Below, one piece after another: positions 1 to 10,894 of a DNA stretch of 64,000 bases. Source of the DNA: Ctena decussata (taxonomy: Eukaryota; Mollusca; Bivalvia; Lucinida; Lucinidae); the NCBI GenBank assembly GCA_963989385.1, contig OZ022508.1, forward strand, positions 53,111,087 to 53,175,086, read 5' to 3'. Numbering within the stretch: the stretch's first letter is position 1; the number at the start of each line of letters is the position of its first letter. The notes beneath the pieces are model-generated. The model had not been told where the DNA came from and made no database searches. It saw only the letters and a program-made list of their open reading frames with translations. Made by a program: the position numbers and the translations under genes.

Positions 1-1421
1 AATTTGTAATAAAATTATTTCAACAGCAGTTGCGAACTCCATCTAACAAACTGATGAGAAACTGTCAGAGAAAAATTTCCCGCAGGTAGTAACTAGCTAC
101 ATTTTTTGCAGTTTCTTCGCTACGACACTTTCTATTTCCTTTTAATTTCATCCAACGCTCAGCCTTTGTATTTTGTAATCAGACTACGTGGTACATTTAA
201 TCACAGAAGCGGATAATGTTGACGCAATCTTGTTTTCCTCAGACGGAATGTTTGACGTCATTACGTAACGTTGCGACAGAAACTGCCGCAGGGCGGCGCT
301 GAATTACTCCCACCTCACCTTAAATGAAAGTGACGTCATAAAATGTGCATTTAAAGTTAATTGGATTTTTGCGCTCTGACTAATAAGTTTCAAAGCGTCA
401 ACTGAAGTTTCTACTGGCGTCTTTAATTTTCTTCATCTACACTCTTTTAAAAATGTTCGCATTATAGATCTTTGAAAAGCGATGTCAAGAACCAGAGTTA
501 TAAAAGTTTATCCAGCTGTTATGTAAATTGTATCCAATCAGTGAAACGAAAACAAAAAATCGGGTTGGTTTTCAAAAACTCGGGTTTGCTTTTGCAGTAA
601 GCCTTGGCGCTATTGCTTTGTGCTTCTCGAAATCTATTCTGGAAGCACTAATAAATATGAAAATGTTAAAATAAAAATTTCCGATTTTCGCTCTATAAGG
701 CTCAAAATGTCAGACACTGTCACATTTAGTAATGGGCTTAACTATCCAGTTTAAGTTGCATTGTTTTTGCTCATCATGTACACAGAAATATTGATTATTT
801 TCAGCTGTTCGTATGTTGTATTAGTGTTAGTGATTTGTTAAGTAAAGCAAAGCTAGTATTTGTTTATATAAATAAAATTATGTTTTAACTTACAGCATTG
901 TATTTTCCGTATGTATGGCATACATGTCCTCGGCAGCTAAGCTTCAGAAACATGATACGAATTTTCCCCAAGGAAAGCTTCTACGGTGATAATACGCCAG
1001 TGAAGTCAGTTCAAAATTTCACATCAATAGACGCAGGAATAAAGCTAAAGACACCATAAGAATTGACCACCGTGTTTCACCTCTAAGCGAATAACACCCT
1101 TTAAAATAATAAAAACTATTCTCCCATTTTATGAACACAGAAACAACAAAACTTATGTGTATTGGCTGACCACAAGGCACAAGAGGCCTTATGGGAGGCC
1201 TTATGGTAAATAACAGAAATACAACCTTAAAGAGTTCTTTCAAGAGCATAGAAGGAGCATGGTCCATACTTCGAAGTTTCGGCTATTGAAGTCTAATCAG
1301 TGACCCTGACAATATCTGGCGACGAAAGCCAGAAAAGGCATGCGGAAATTTCTTTACTTTTAATAAGGCAGTCGATTCAAAGACTGATTAGGCTTCCAGC
1401 AACCCAAACAAATTTCATAAT
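1..1421. other. AT-rich non-coding stretch
   Basis: No exon, RNA gene or recognisable repeat was found on either strand. Open frames are short and lack splice context or familiar protein motifs. Confidence 0.5.
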
Positions 1422-1663
1422 CGAGCCGCGACACGAAAACTAACAACAACAAAGTGTCTGCACGCAAAGCGCAGACTCAAAACAGCCTGAGCATCCGCCC
1501 ATGCTGATCAGATTCTTCCCTAAGCGCTTAAAGGGTAGCCAAGGGCCAAAGCTACCTCCATGCGACCGGCGAAGACTTTGATCAGACTGGGCGGATGCCC
1601 AGGCTGATCTGAGTCTGCGCTGGGCGCACAACAGTTTTGTTGGTTTTCTCGTGTCGCGGCTCA
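1422..1663. mobile_element. 238-bp-type palindromic MITE, copy 1
   Basis: Near-palindromic element with terminal inverted repeats of the GAGCCGCGACACGA type, here opening C instead of T. The arms contain CGCAGACTCA and CTGATC motifs and mirror each other around a centre near 1545. The flanking dinucleotide is AT on both sides, read as a 2-bp target duplication. Slightly longer (242 bp) than the 238-bp norm. No coding capacity. Confidence 0.9.
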
Positions 1664-2364
1664 ATTATATACATTGTAAATCCTCATCAACAGTCTTGAC
1701 AGCTAGACCTACAATATAGTTTTGTGCATTTAATTACGACATACTGTTACTGTTACAAATTCCTAGTAATAATAAAGACGACAGAACACGCAAACTGATT
1801 TATTACATGCTCAATCTCTGAAATCAAAGGTGTTATGGCTCGCGGCTAAAGACATAATTCCTGCAAACAATAAAACAAAATACTGCGATAAAACAGTTGA
1901 AGACTCGATAAAAAGAAATCAGTTTGTCGCATAGCCTTCCTTTTTGTATCGAGTTCTTTATTTTGAATTGATTGAATTCTACTAAAAGTTTTACCGATTT
2001 TTATTATTTATTTATTTATTTATTTTTTTTGAATTTCATGTAAAAGGTAAGGCTGCTTAGAAATACTTGTCAGTAACTAGTTCATACTATATAGGGTTAA
2101 CTTTATGCTTTTATGTACCAAGTTTGTAGGTTTCAAGAAATCAAATGAAACACATTTTGACATATCACGACACAAAAATTAAATAAATAAATTATGAAAA
2201 AAGTACAATAATAAGTAAATAAATGAATAAAAAATGTGTTGCATTTTGTATCATGGAGCTCATGAGTTCGACTTAACGGGCGGCTAATGACCAATCAATT
2301 TCTTCCATCCAGTATACCACGAAATCCGCACCCAGTGTGCCCTGAGTTGAAACAAGTGGTATCA
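1664..2364. other. non-coding stretch
   Basis: AT-rich sequence with runs of TTTA near 2010-2030 and oligo-A tracts. Nothing coding or clearly repetitive was recognised. Confidence 0.4.
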
Positions 2365-2607
2365 GGCCCCGAGGTTATAAAACTTTTTTCATGCTCAACT
2401 CAGCTGAGCATGAAATTCTCTCTGCTGATAAATATGAAAATGCCAACTAATGTTGGCATTTTCATATTCATCAGCAGAGAAAATTTCATACTCAGCCAAA
2501 CTGAGCAAGAAAACAACCGCACTTATCAGTAATTTGCTATTTATTAGCAGGTAAAATTTCATGCTCAACTCAGCTGAGCATGAAAAAAGTTTTATAACCT
2601 CGGGGCC
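2365..2607. mobile_element. palindromic MITE with GGCCCCGAGG termini
   Basis: A 243-bp element with long inverted repeats. It opens GGCCCCGAGGTTATAAAAC and closes with the reverse complement. Subterminal CAGCTGAGCATGAAA motifs occur in both arms. The centre has a second hairpin around AATGCCAACTAATGTTGGCATT, so the element has several nested palindromes. No superfamily is assigned because no convincing target duplication is visible. Confidence 0.8.
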
Positions 2608-2722
2608 AGGGTAGCGGCTGGTGATTGCAGTGGTACTGGTCGTCGGTGGAGTTCGCCTTCAATCAAACCGGTAAAACTGTACGTGTGCACGAAAAAAAAC
2701 CCCCAAAAACTAAACACACATA

Positions 2723-3074
2723 TAGAGGATCTTACATGAGTGCTCATGTATTATTGAATTTATTAAACGAGTTGGGGAAAAAGATAAGATGCGAGGCTTT
2801 GCCGAGCATCTTATCGGTTTTCCCCAACGAGTTTAATAAATTCAGTAAAACAGGAGCACGAATGCAAGATTCTTTTTATCATATGACACTAAAATCGCAT
2901 TTTATCAGCAGAATTTGCACTAAAACGGCACGATTTCGCCATTAGAAAACGCGACGTTTTTATGGACGTCAACGTATAATGTTACGACGTAATTTGCATA
3001 TTTAATCCACTAGTGGATTATCGCATTTAATGCATGGCTTTATTACACTCTCAGATGCGACGTCATATGATAAA
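2723..3074. repeat. ~350-bp dispersed repeat, copy A
   Basis: Shares its whole length with 19870-20218: the opening TAGAGGATCTTACATGAG, a long internal hairpin (GAGTTGGGGAAAA... pairing with ...TTTTCCCCAACGAG around 2766-2833), and the closing GATGCGACGTCATATGATAAA-like end. No terminal inverted repeat or ORF. Probably a non-autonomous transposon, class undetermined. Confidence 0.8.
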
Positions 3075-3623
3075 CATAGTTAACATGGCTGTTATGGTTT
3101 CATACCCAAGGACTGCGGCCTGGCTAAGCAAGCACGACTAGACAAACACCAATTTACGCCATGCTTGTATTGCTGCTTGGCGTCTTTGACCGCGTTATGA
3201 CAAATTATGCGAATTGCCCATCTCAGTCCGATCACAAGGCCTTTGTATCAGGGCATGCGTAGTTCTCCAAGGCAATAGGCCAACTGATATACAGTATACT
3301 ATTGTATTAGCGTTTTCCGAATAAGGCATAATTTGGAAATGGTCTATACAAGCTATGAGCTTTCGACCAAATCCTTTTCATGAAAATTGTACTTTGAACG
3401 TACTAAATGTAGATACCTGTAGTTGAATAAAATATTGTTTCAACCAAGACATAATTTCTTCACAGCGAAATGACGTCATTTTGACATAGGTGATACGATG
3501 GCATTCAGAGTTATATTCTCGTTGGGTTAAAATCCTTGTACCATTTATTGCCAGATTCCTAGTGATCTCAGATATCCGTGTTTGTTCTAGATTGCCATGT
3601 GCCCCATCACTCAAAAAAGGAGG

Positions 3624-3817
3624 TTTAACCCATTAATGCCTAGCGTTTCAATGCGGCGTCTGATCAGGGTTCACACTATTTGCATAAAAGAAACAAGTAT
3701 TTCTCTTTAAAATAAAATAACATGATAAGAATAAACTAAACCTGACACCCTTTAACTGACAAATGGAATCGTCCAATATATACTGATAGAACAGTCCACT
3801 TGGCATTAATGGGTTAA
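3624..3817. mobile_element. piggyBac-like MITE (TTAA-flanked)
   Basis: A 194-bp segment opening TTAACCCATTAATGCC and closing with its exact reverse complement. If TTAA is the target duplication, the inverted repeat starts CCC. TTAA targets with CCY-starting ends are known for the piggyBac superfamily, so it is read as a non-autonomous member. A decayed relative lies at 5594-5787. Confidence 0.7.
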
Positions 3818-4593
3818 CATATCTGCGATAAGTGAAGATTCAAACCAGTCTGTGATTCCATGTAGTCTAGCCAGAGCCTGTGTCTGGGTCAGTAAATACC
3901 TCACGAATGTGCAAACAGCAAAGACTATGATAAGACTTCGCGGACGCGGTAGCTGATTTAAGCCTCTGCTGTTCGCATGTATGTTTTTAGCACTCTTTTT
4001 GCATGTGCCGTGGCCCGTAGAAACCTGTATGCCCGACCCGAATTCAGCCATTTCATTTTCAGCATGTGCGCATTTTCGACCATCAATCGCATTTAAGTAA
4101 ACTTGGAGATTTTAAAATAATAACAATAATAATAACTTCGCCAAGATTGATCCAACTTTTTATGTGCGTAGTGTGGTTTTGACATGTGCAGGTTTTATCG
4201 CGATGCTTTTGAACCATCTTCACAAAGCCTAAATAAATACACCTTAACCCAAATGGAATCAATAGCCTAGTCCAGATGATAAGGTCACAAAGAAGCAATA
4301 AAGTGTTTATGATCTCCATATGAACTACTCATAAATCTAGGTTCTCTGCAAAACAAAAAGAAACTGTCGGACTAAAACTTTGTAAATCTGGTCGTGAATG
4401 GCAATGGTCTAACATTTACTCCTAACAGGACGGGAATATCGCTCTCAATATGATGCTCATAAACGCATAAATTCAGTTTTGCAATGTAAAACACCCGATA
4501 ATATTATTGCGAATCGACGTTATGTAAAAACAATAACAAAAACGAAAAAAAAAAAAACGTGATTTTTTACTTTTCAGGATTAAAGATCATAAT

Positions 4594-4831
4594 TGAGCCG
4601 CGACACGAGAAAACCAACAATGTGGTTATGCGCCCAGCGCAGACTCAGATTGGCCTGGGTATCCGCCAAGTATAATGAGACGCTTCACTGTGGGCTTAAA
4701 GGCTAGCTAACGGTCTAAGCTACCCTGATGCGGACAGCGAAGACTCTGATTAGACTGGGCGGATGCCCAGGCTGATCTGAGTCTGCGTTGGGCGCACAAC
4801 CACATTGTTGGTTTTCTCGTGTCGCGGCTCA
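4594..4831. mobile_element. 238-bp palindromic MITE, copy 2
   Basis: Full 238-bp copy opening TGAGCCGCGACACGAGAAAA with a mirror-image end. Flanking dinucleotides (AT left, TA right) do not match, so the target duplication is lost or was never made. Confidence 0.9.
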
Positions 4832-5593
4832 TATGATATTTTACAATATCCGTATTAGATTTTGCCGGGGTGAACGGAATGTTTTTCGATACAAACTGTA
4901 TAGCCATTGAGACAAGACGTGTACCAATAATTCCTGTTTTATTTTAAATACTTTAGGTTGTCTCCAGACGATGGTTTGAAGCATTCATTTTTTAAAGACA
5001 TCTTTTACATTCTTCTTATCTTTTTCAATCCCGTTGCAAGAGAGTGTGACCAATGCTGCGCAATTCATAACAGGACATGGACAGAATCAATCCAAACTGA
5101 TTCTGATATTATCGCTTCTTTAAACGTGTATATTCTTTGCTTCCAAGAGTTCTAGCCTTTCAGAAGTTATTTTTCGCGATATCAGCATATTTGCAATTGT
5201 AGAATACGGGAACACAGGAGACTGCTTTTTATGCATCTATTGCACAATATGCTTGGGTATTGCGCAATATTTTTGCCGGTCTATGCTCTTGAGATTTTTC
5301 AAGTATTTGTGCACTTCAAGTTTTTTTTCTTTTTGTATTTACAGACCTAATTCTACCTGCAATTAATCACCCTAACCTTCTCTTTCTTCTCACAGCAATG
5401 CTCGTTAATTGGGCTGATGAAAGGAAAAGTGGGAAACTAAAATAGCTTGGTGTTTATTCAGCTCTGTTAATCATGTAGTCAGCTGGATATCTAGTAGTTG
5501 GAGAAATTTCTAGAGTGCTTCTTCACACCCGATATCGTTGATGGTGATGTAAGCATGATTTGAAACATTAGGGACATTCGCAAACAGTGCAGA
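4832..5593. other. non-coding stretch
   Basis: No exon, RNA gene or repeat with clear ends was recognised. Confidence 0.4.
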
Positions 5594-5787
5594 CCCAGAT
5601 CAGACGCCGCAAAACGCGGCGTCTGAACAGGGTTTGCACTATTTGCATAGGTTAAATCAGTTTTTCTTCCTAATTAATAACATGAAATAAATATGATAAA
5701 AATAGCTAAACCTGACACCCCTTGACTGACAAATGGACTCATCCAATTTGTAAGGACAGAAGAGTCAACCAGGGATAAATAGGTTCA
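5594..5787. repeat. decayed relative of the 3624-3817 MITE
   Basis: Shares CGGCGTCTGA.CAGGGTT, CACTATTTGCATA and AACCTGACACCC with 3624-3817 in the same order and spacing. The TTAA-CCC termini are eroded. It also holds a GACGCCGC/GCGGCGTC hairpin. Confidence 0.6.
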
Positions 5788-6011
5788 GACATGAGTGACC
5801 TACCCATGCCATTATCAGACAGCACACACTCATGCTATGGTCTGGAAATATGCAGTGCGTTCACACAATAACGAAATATGCACATTTATGCAAAGTGTCC
5901 TAACTAACGGTCCAGCAAAATCCTGAAAGATTGATCCACCGGAAGCGAATGAACCAAAGAACAGAAGTAAATAAAAAGAAACAATTTTACCATACACTTT
6001 CCCACTTCAAA

Positions 6012-6249
6012 TGAGCCGCGACACGAGAAAACCAACAATGTGGTTGTGCGCCCAGCGCAGACTAAGATCAGCCTGGGCATCCGCCCAGTATGATCAGAGT
6101 CTTCACTGTCCACATGGAGGTAGCTTAGACCCTAAGCTACCCTTCAAGCACACCGCGAAGAGTCTGCTCAGACTGGGCGGATGCCCAGGCTGATCAGAGT
6201 CTTCGCTGGGCGCACAACCACATTGTTGGTTTTCTCGTGTTGCGGCTCA
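6012..6249. mobile_element. 238-bp palindromic MITE, copy 3 (family description)
   Basis: Representative copy. The two ~119-nt halves are near-perfect reverse complements, opening TGAGCCGCGACACGAGAAAA. Each half contains its own hairpin (AGACT.AGATCAGCCTGGGC pairing with GCCCAGT.TGATCAGAGTCT), and the centre has GGTAGCTTAG pairing with CTAAGCTACC. The sequence can therefore form one long hairpin or a three-armed cloverleaf. It is GC-rich in an AT-rich host. No ORF beyond readthrough of the repeat. The flanks are AA on both sides. Thirteen copies occur in the window, two of them made by a local duplication. Confidence 0.95.
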
Positions 6250-6652
6250 AATTATTTCCAAGGGTCAAGTATACAATAAAACATGTAGTTGCTTTGCTCT
6301 TAGGTTTCTGAAACTTGCACAGTAATGTCACAAGCTTCAAAGGAAACACTGGTCCTGCCGGGGTAAAGATAGTTTTTGAGTAATGCTATATAGCTTCATT
6401 CAAGTTCTTTAAAAGAAAATACTTAATCGAGAAGTATGGATTTTAGAGACATCATACGGAACCAAGAATATTAATTCATAGAAACAGATAGCCTTTCATT
6501 GCTACGTTTATGAATTGTTTCATGAAGGTGAATTAAACTATTTTGTATTAGCGTTATGGTAAAGCCTAAAGTGATTGCAAAATTTCTTTAAGCAGTAGTC
6601 ACTAGACAGTGGACTCGGTTGGATTGAGTCTGTTGGAGGAGTAATGGTTAAG

Positions 6653-6867
6653 TGAGCCGCGACACAACAAAGTCAACAAAGTGATATGTGCGCCCTCCCA
6701 GTTCGATCAGAGTCTTCGCTGTACGTTTAGACGGTAGCTAAAGATCTAAGCTAGCTTGATGCGGACAGCGAAAACCGCGGCTGATCAGACTGAGGGGGTG
6801 CCCATGCTGATCTGAGTGTTCCCTGGGCGCACATTCCACTTGGTTGGATTTCTTGTGTCGTGGCTCA
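6653..6867. mobile_element. palindromic MITE, diverged copy 4
   Basis: A 215-bp diverged member opening TGAGCCGCGACACAACAAAG and ending in a variant GTGGCTCA. It has internal deletions relative to the 238-bp form. Flanking AG on both sides is preserved. Confidence 0.8.
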
Positions 6868-6970
6868 AGCAGGCAAAGGTTTTATCTAGAGCAACATCTT
6901 AATTGGTACCAGAACAGACAATACACACTCAAAATATGGTGGAAACTTTTATTTTGGAAATTATCAGTTT

Positions 6971-7099
6971 GAGACGCGCCACTTGCCGCATGATACCTGT
7001 CAAGACTGAGACCCGCCTGTGCATTCGTGGACGCGAAAGCTGATCTAAGACTTCACTGTTCATACATTAAGTAAGGTAATGTTTCTCGTGGCGTGGCTC
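6971..7099. repeat. eroded fragment of the 238-bp palindromic MITE
   Basis: Remnant with a GAGACGCGCCAC left end, internal AAGCTGATCT and CTTCACTGTTCAT, and a TTTCTCGTGGCGTGGCTC right end. All are recognisable as the family in the same order, but about half the length is lost. Confidence 0.5.
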
Positions 7100-7108
7100 T
7101 ACGTCACA

Positions 7109-7596
7109 TTAACCCTTAAAGCGCCAAAAAAAAACAACAGACAACAAAATTTATGTCTGCAAATTTCAAAAAAAAAAAAAGAAAAAAAAAGAGATAAATG
7201 TTTCGTAAAAGCTTTGTCATCTTAAGAATTCAATGAATTGAGGAAATCAGTGTATATCCAGATGAGGTGGTTCATTATGAGCCGCCTCATTTGGATTAAC
7301 ACTATTTGCAAATTCAACTGAGGCCGTATCCATAAAGCCACTTAAGTCGTTGCTATGCGGTTGCTAAGGCTAAATATCTATAAAGGAGATTCCCTACAAC
7401 TATGAAATTTGGTCTGAATGACCAATTAAGAAATTTGGTCTAAGGAACAGTCTTTGTAAGACTGTTCCTCCAGAGCAAATTTCATAGTTGTAGGGAATCC
7501 CCTTCAAAGAAATTTAGTCTTAGCAACAGCATAGCAACCACTTAAGTTGTTTTATGAATACGGCCCCTGTTTTCATTTTGGCGCTTTAAGTATTAA
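7109..7596. mobile_element. TTAA-flanked MITE interrupted by another MITE
   Basis: Outer element bounded by TTAA (7109-7112 and 7593-7596). The inverted ends are CCCTTAAAGCGCC at the left and GGCGCTTTAAG at the right. Relatives are at 55736-55932 and, truncated, near 39173-39290; they share the GAGCCGCCT or AGCCGCCTAA block and TTTGCA motifs. Inside it, 7320-7567 is a separate insertion that splits the original sequence. The ends suggest a piggyBac-like non-autonomous element. Confidence 0.65.
7320..7567. mobile_element. GGGGCCGTAT palindromic MITE, copy A (nested)
   Basis: Near-palindrome also found at 27198-27420. Its ends are related to GGGGCCGTATTC, followed by AAAGCCACTTAAGTCGTTGC. Central arms are GATTCCCTACAACTATGAAA and its complement. 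It sits inside the 7109-7596 MITE, with TG on both sides as a possible 2-bp target duplication. The left end has lost two G. Confidence 0.8.
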
Positions 7597-8386
7597 AAGC
7601 AAACAAGTAAATGTTGGTAAATGGACATAACTGGAATGTGAACAATAATGTTGCAAATTTTACTGAGTCTTCTCAAATTTATGTTACAAGTTCTTGATTA
7701 TAAAGCTGTACAAGGTAAATGATCACTAAAATGCAAAATTACAGTAATAAATATTAATATATTATGTAGCAACGTATTTACATTAAGGATCAACTCAAAA
7801 TTTCATAAAAAAAAAAAAATAAAGGTCACAGTGGACCGAAACTGCCCACTCTGACTTGCCGTTCAATTTTCTATTATTTTTTCAAATTGTGTTTATTATC
7901 CTTTTTTACATGTATCTATGCATTAATTCTTTATTTTATCTTTATGTATATATATTTTGTTTAATTTCTTTGTTTCGTTTATATATTTACTTTAAAAATC
8001 ATAAAAAGTTAACTGAGTGCATGTAAATATGCATAAATTTTGTAATTTTCTCTATAACCAACCAGCAGCATTTAAAGATCTATGGTTTCCTCAGTTTGAA
8101 ATAACAAAAGAAAAGAAATAACTACGTCTCATTTAGGTAAAAAGCAAACTGACAGGGCACTGATAATGAGCTTTCAACAAGTGCAAAAAATCCAACACCC
8201 GGTGCAACCTATACTGAACGGACGATGACAGAGGCGATGAATGGCTGTGGCACTGTGAGATCCACTTACATAAAATACATACAGAAAATGACATTGTCTT
8301 TTCGCTAGCCAAATACATGTATACCCATAATGGTAAATATAGCTACATGTATATCGGGGAATCATCAACAAAGGGCCAGTTTCATT
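7597..8386. other. non-coding stretch
   Basis: AT-rich with oligo-A at 7807-7821. Two short minus-strand frames near 8133-8413 have no familiar motif and overlap the neighbouring palindrome. No gene called. Confidence 0.4.
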
Positions 8387-8624
8387 TGAGCCGCGACACG
8401 ACAAAACCAACAATGCGGTTGTGCGCCCAGCGCAGACTCAGATCAGCCTGGGCGTCCGCCCAGTCTGATCAGAGTCTTCGCTGTTCGCATGGAGGTGGCT
8501 TAGATCCTTAGCTACGCTTTGAGCACTTAACGAAGAGTCTGAACAAACTGAGCGGGTGCCCAGTCTGATCTGAGTCTGCGCTGGGCGCACAACCACATTG
8601 TTGGTTTTGTCGTGTCGCGGCTCA
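8387..8624. mobile_element. 238-bp palindromic MITE, copy 5
   Basis: Full-length copy; flanking TT on both sides. It ends six bases before a 220-bp dispersed repeat (8630-8840). Confidence 0.9.
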
Positions 8625-8629
8625 TTTCA

Positions 8630-8840
8630 GGTACACCTCAACACTTTTTTAAAAGGGAGACACCTTTTATCACTTCCTGATTGCTTCCCTTGAAAATGAA
8701 GCCCGTGTAAAATTGATTTACTCTGAAAAGAAAGAAAATACTCCAAGGGGAACAGATTCTTTTTCTTTAAGAATTGGTCATCACTGAAAAGGTGGACAAA
8801 TGATGAAAATGGAAGAGTTATTTTCTCTGAAATTGTACCA
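8630..8840 (+). repeat. CACTTCCTG..TGCTTCCC dispersed repeat, copy a
   Basis: One of six diverged copies of a ~220-250-bp repeat. Shared landmarks in order are a GGT-TACACC-like start, TGACTTCCTGTTTGNTTCCC, AAAATGGGGTC, an AATTTGCTCC/GGAGCAAATT hairpin (weak here), and GAGTTNNTTTCCCT near the end. Not coding. Confidence 0.55.
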
Positions 8841-10414
8841 AGTGACCTTTATATCGGTGAACCTGTGCAATGACAAAGTACCAAGTTTGCCGATATTTTT
8901 TGCGATAAATATCATCAAAAACTGAAGGTGTATTGGTACATTTTCAGGGGAAGCAATTTCTGCCAGTTAAAATTTGCCTTACTCCCCAATACAGATCAAA
9001 TATAATCGTGATGACCTTTCAGTTTTATGGATAAAGATTTCTTTGTGATCGTAAAGTAAGCCTCATTCCCCTAATCGCAGGAACAATTTCTCTGATGATT
9101 CCTCGTTTCAATTCATTTTTCTCCAATTTCAAAAGTTTGATAGAATGTAAACTTAGCAGTGGATGAATGCCATGATTCACACTTTGTATGCCTGCTAGAC
9201 ATGTATTGACAGTGTCGGAGAGAAGTTTCTCACATATGTAACTCAAGCCTATAAAGGTATTCCCTAGAATATATCCTGAACATTCGACCTTGTCACACCA
9301 TTATTCCAACTTCAGGTTTATTTATCAGCATGGTACACAATGAGCCATTCTCTTCAACCTTTCTGTTGTCCTAGATCATTTATTATAGACAATTACTGTC
9401 TTGTAGCTACATATGTACCTGTGGAATTGCTATAGAATCACGTCGGGCGGCTGCCGGGGGAACATTTATACTTGCTGAAATAAACAATATATTGAACCAT
9501 AAATAGCTGTCAAACCTGTCGCAAAGGAAAACAAAAATCGTATGTCTCGATATTAGCAAACTTTTGTCTGAAATAGCGCCCTGCTTAAGACGGGTTTGGC
9601 CCTTTTCATTTCAAACCGGGTTTACAGAAAAGATTTGTAAGCCATGCCAAACACAGTTCTGCATGCAAAACATATACATAGAAAAAAGTGCGAACTTTAC
9701 CTCACTGAAAAGTATTTTACGACAAATAATATAAAATAATAGAAGAAAAATTAAGGAGAAGGGTATAAAAATGCCATATTTACAAAAAGAAAGTTATGCA
9801 TCGTGTGCAGCAATACGCCATCAAGCAAAACATCTAAATTTTATTTTACGCCCACATTACTTTATTTTTAAAAAAAGTACATGGTTTTCTAACTGCCACT
9901 GAAGAGCAGGTGTCGTTACGCCGGACGTCCAGTACAATTGTCTTAGAACATGCACTTACATCTAAACCAAGCGACTGGCCTGCACGTCTGCGTTGCCTGT
10001 TCAAGGAGTTTGCTTCTGTTTTATTCAGCAGGAGTGGACTATATAAGGAGGATTAACTTCCAAATGTCATTCTGTCATCTGGACGGACACACGGCGCCAA
10101 GTGCGTGCAACCATGGTTACGTACCGTTGAGCCACTTGGGGAACGTCGTTAGGAGAATTGAACTGAACTGAAAATGTCATTCTGTCTCTTGCTCACATAG
10201 TGTAAACACCTCCAATCAGCCAATGAAATTATCATAATTGGTAATTCTGGTCCACTGATTGGTAAAAAAAAATCCACCTCTTTACCTGTACAGGTAAGAT
10301 ATGCTATTGCTGGGAGCATTACTCCCCGTCACAGAAATCCTGCCTTTAAGCGACACTTTTGACATGGCTACATAGATGCCCTAATGTACCTCTATTCATA
10401 GCGCTATACACAAA
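8841..10414. other. non-coding stretch with one unplaced minus-strand frame
   Basis: No recognisable gene. A 73-codon minus-strand frame (9025-9246) is preceded by ACCTTTATAG, which could act as an acceptor. Its product has no motif I recognise, so it is not called. Nothing else stands out. Confidence 0.35.
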
Positions 10415-10652
10415 TGAGCCACGACACGAGAAAACCAACAATGTGGTTGTGCGCCCAGCGCAGACTCAGATCAGCCTGGGCATCCGCCCAGTCTGATCAG
10501 AGTCTTGGCTGTCCGCATGAAGGTAGCTGAGTGCCTTAGCTACCCTTTAAGCCTTTAGCGAAGATTCTGATCAGACTGGGCGGATGCCCAGGCTAATCTG
10601 AGTCTGCGCTGGGCGCACAACCACATTGTTGGTTTTCTCGTGTCGCGGCTCA
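10415..10652. mobile_element. 238-bp palindromic MITE, copy 6
   Basis: Full-length copy; one substitution (GAGCCACGAC) in the left end. Flanking AA on both sides. It abuts a second dispersed repeat at 10653. Confidence 0.92.
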
Positions 10653-10879
10653 AATATGGTTGTGGAGACACCATATAGTTTTCCGTTATTAAAAAAAGAA
10701 ACAACCTTTTGTGACTTCCTCTTTGCTCCCAAGGACAAAGAAGCTCTTCTGAAATGGGGTCCAGTCTCAAAGAACAGAATCTTCTCCTGGTGGAGCAAAT
10801 TCTTTCCTTCAAGAGTTGACGTCCTTTGGGAAGGGATGTACGAAAGAAAATCGTAGAGCTGTTTTCCCTAAACGTATAC
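10653..10879 (+). repeat. CTTCCTGTTTGNTTCCC dispersed repeat, copy b
   Basis: Same landmarks as the copies at 15773, 32581 and 39754: TGTGACTTCCTCTTTGCTCCC, GAAATGGGGTCCAG, GTGGAGCAAATTCTTTCC, AGAGTTGAC, and GAGCTGTTTTCCCTAAACG at the end. Confidence 0.65.
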
Positions 10880-10894
10880 TAATTCGCCAAAAAA

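Noticed and set aside
9025..9246. 73-codon minus-strand frame with an acceptor-like ACCTTTATAG upstream
   Set aside because: No domain, no partner exon and ordinary length for chance; kept only as a note.
10555..10812. Frames giving SRDTRKPTMWLCAQRRLRSAW-like or RHEKTNNVVVRPA-like peptides, seen at every copy of the palindrome
   Set aside because: They are translations of the 238-bp palindromic MITE in different frames, not proteins; the same peptides appear at each copy and shift with its indels.
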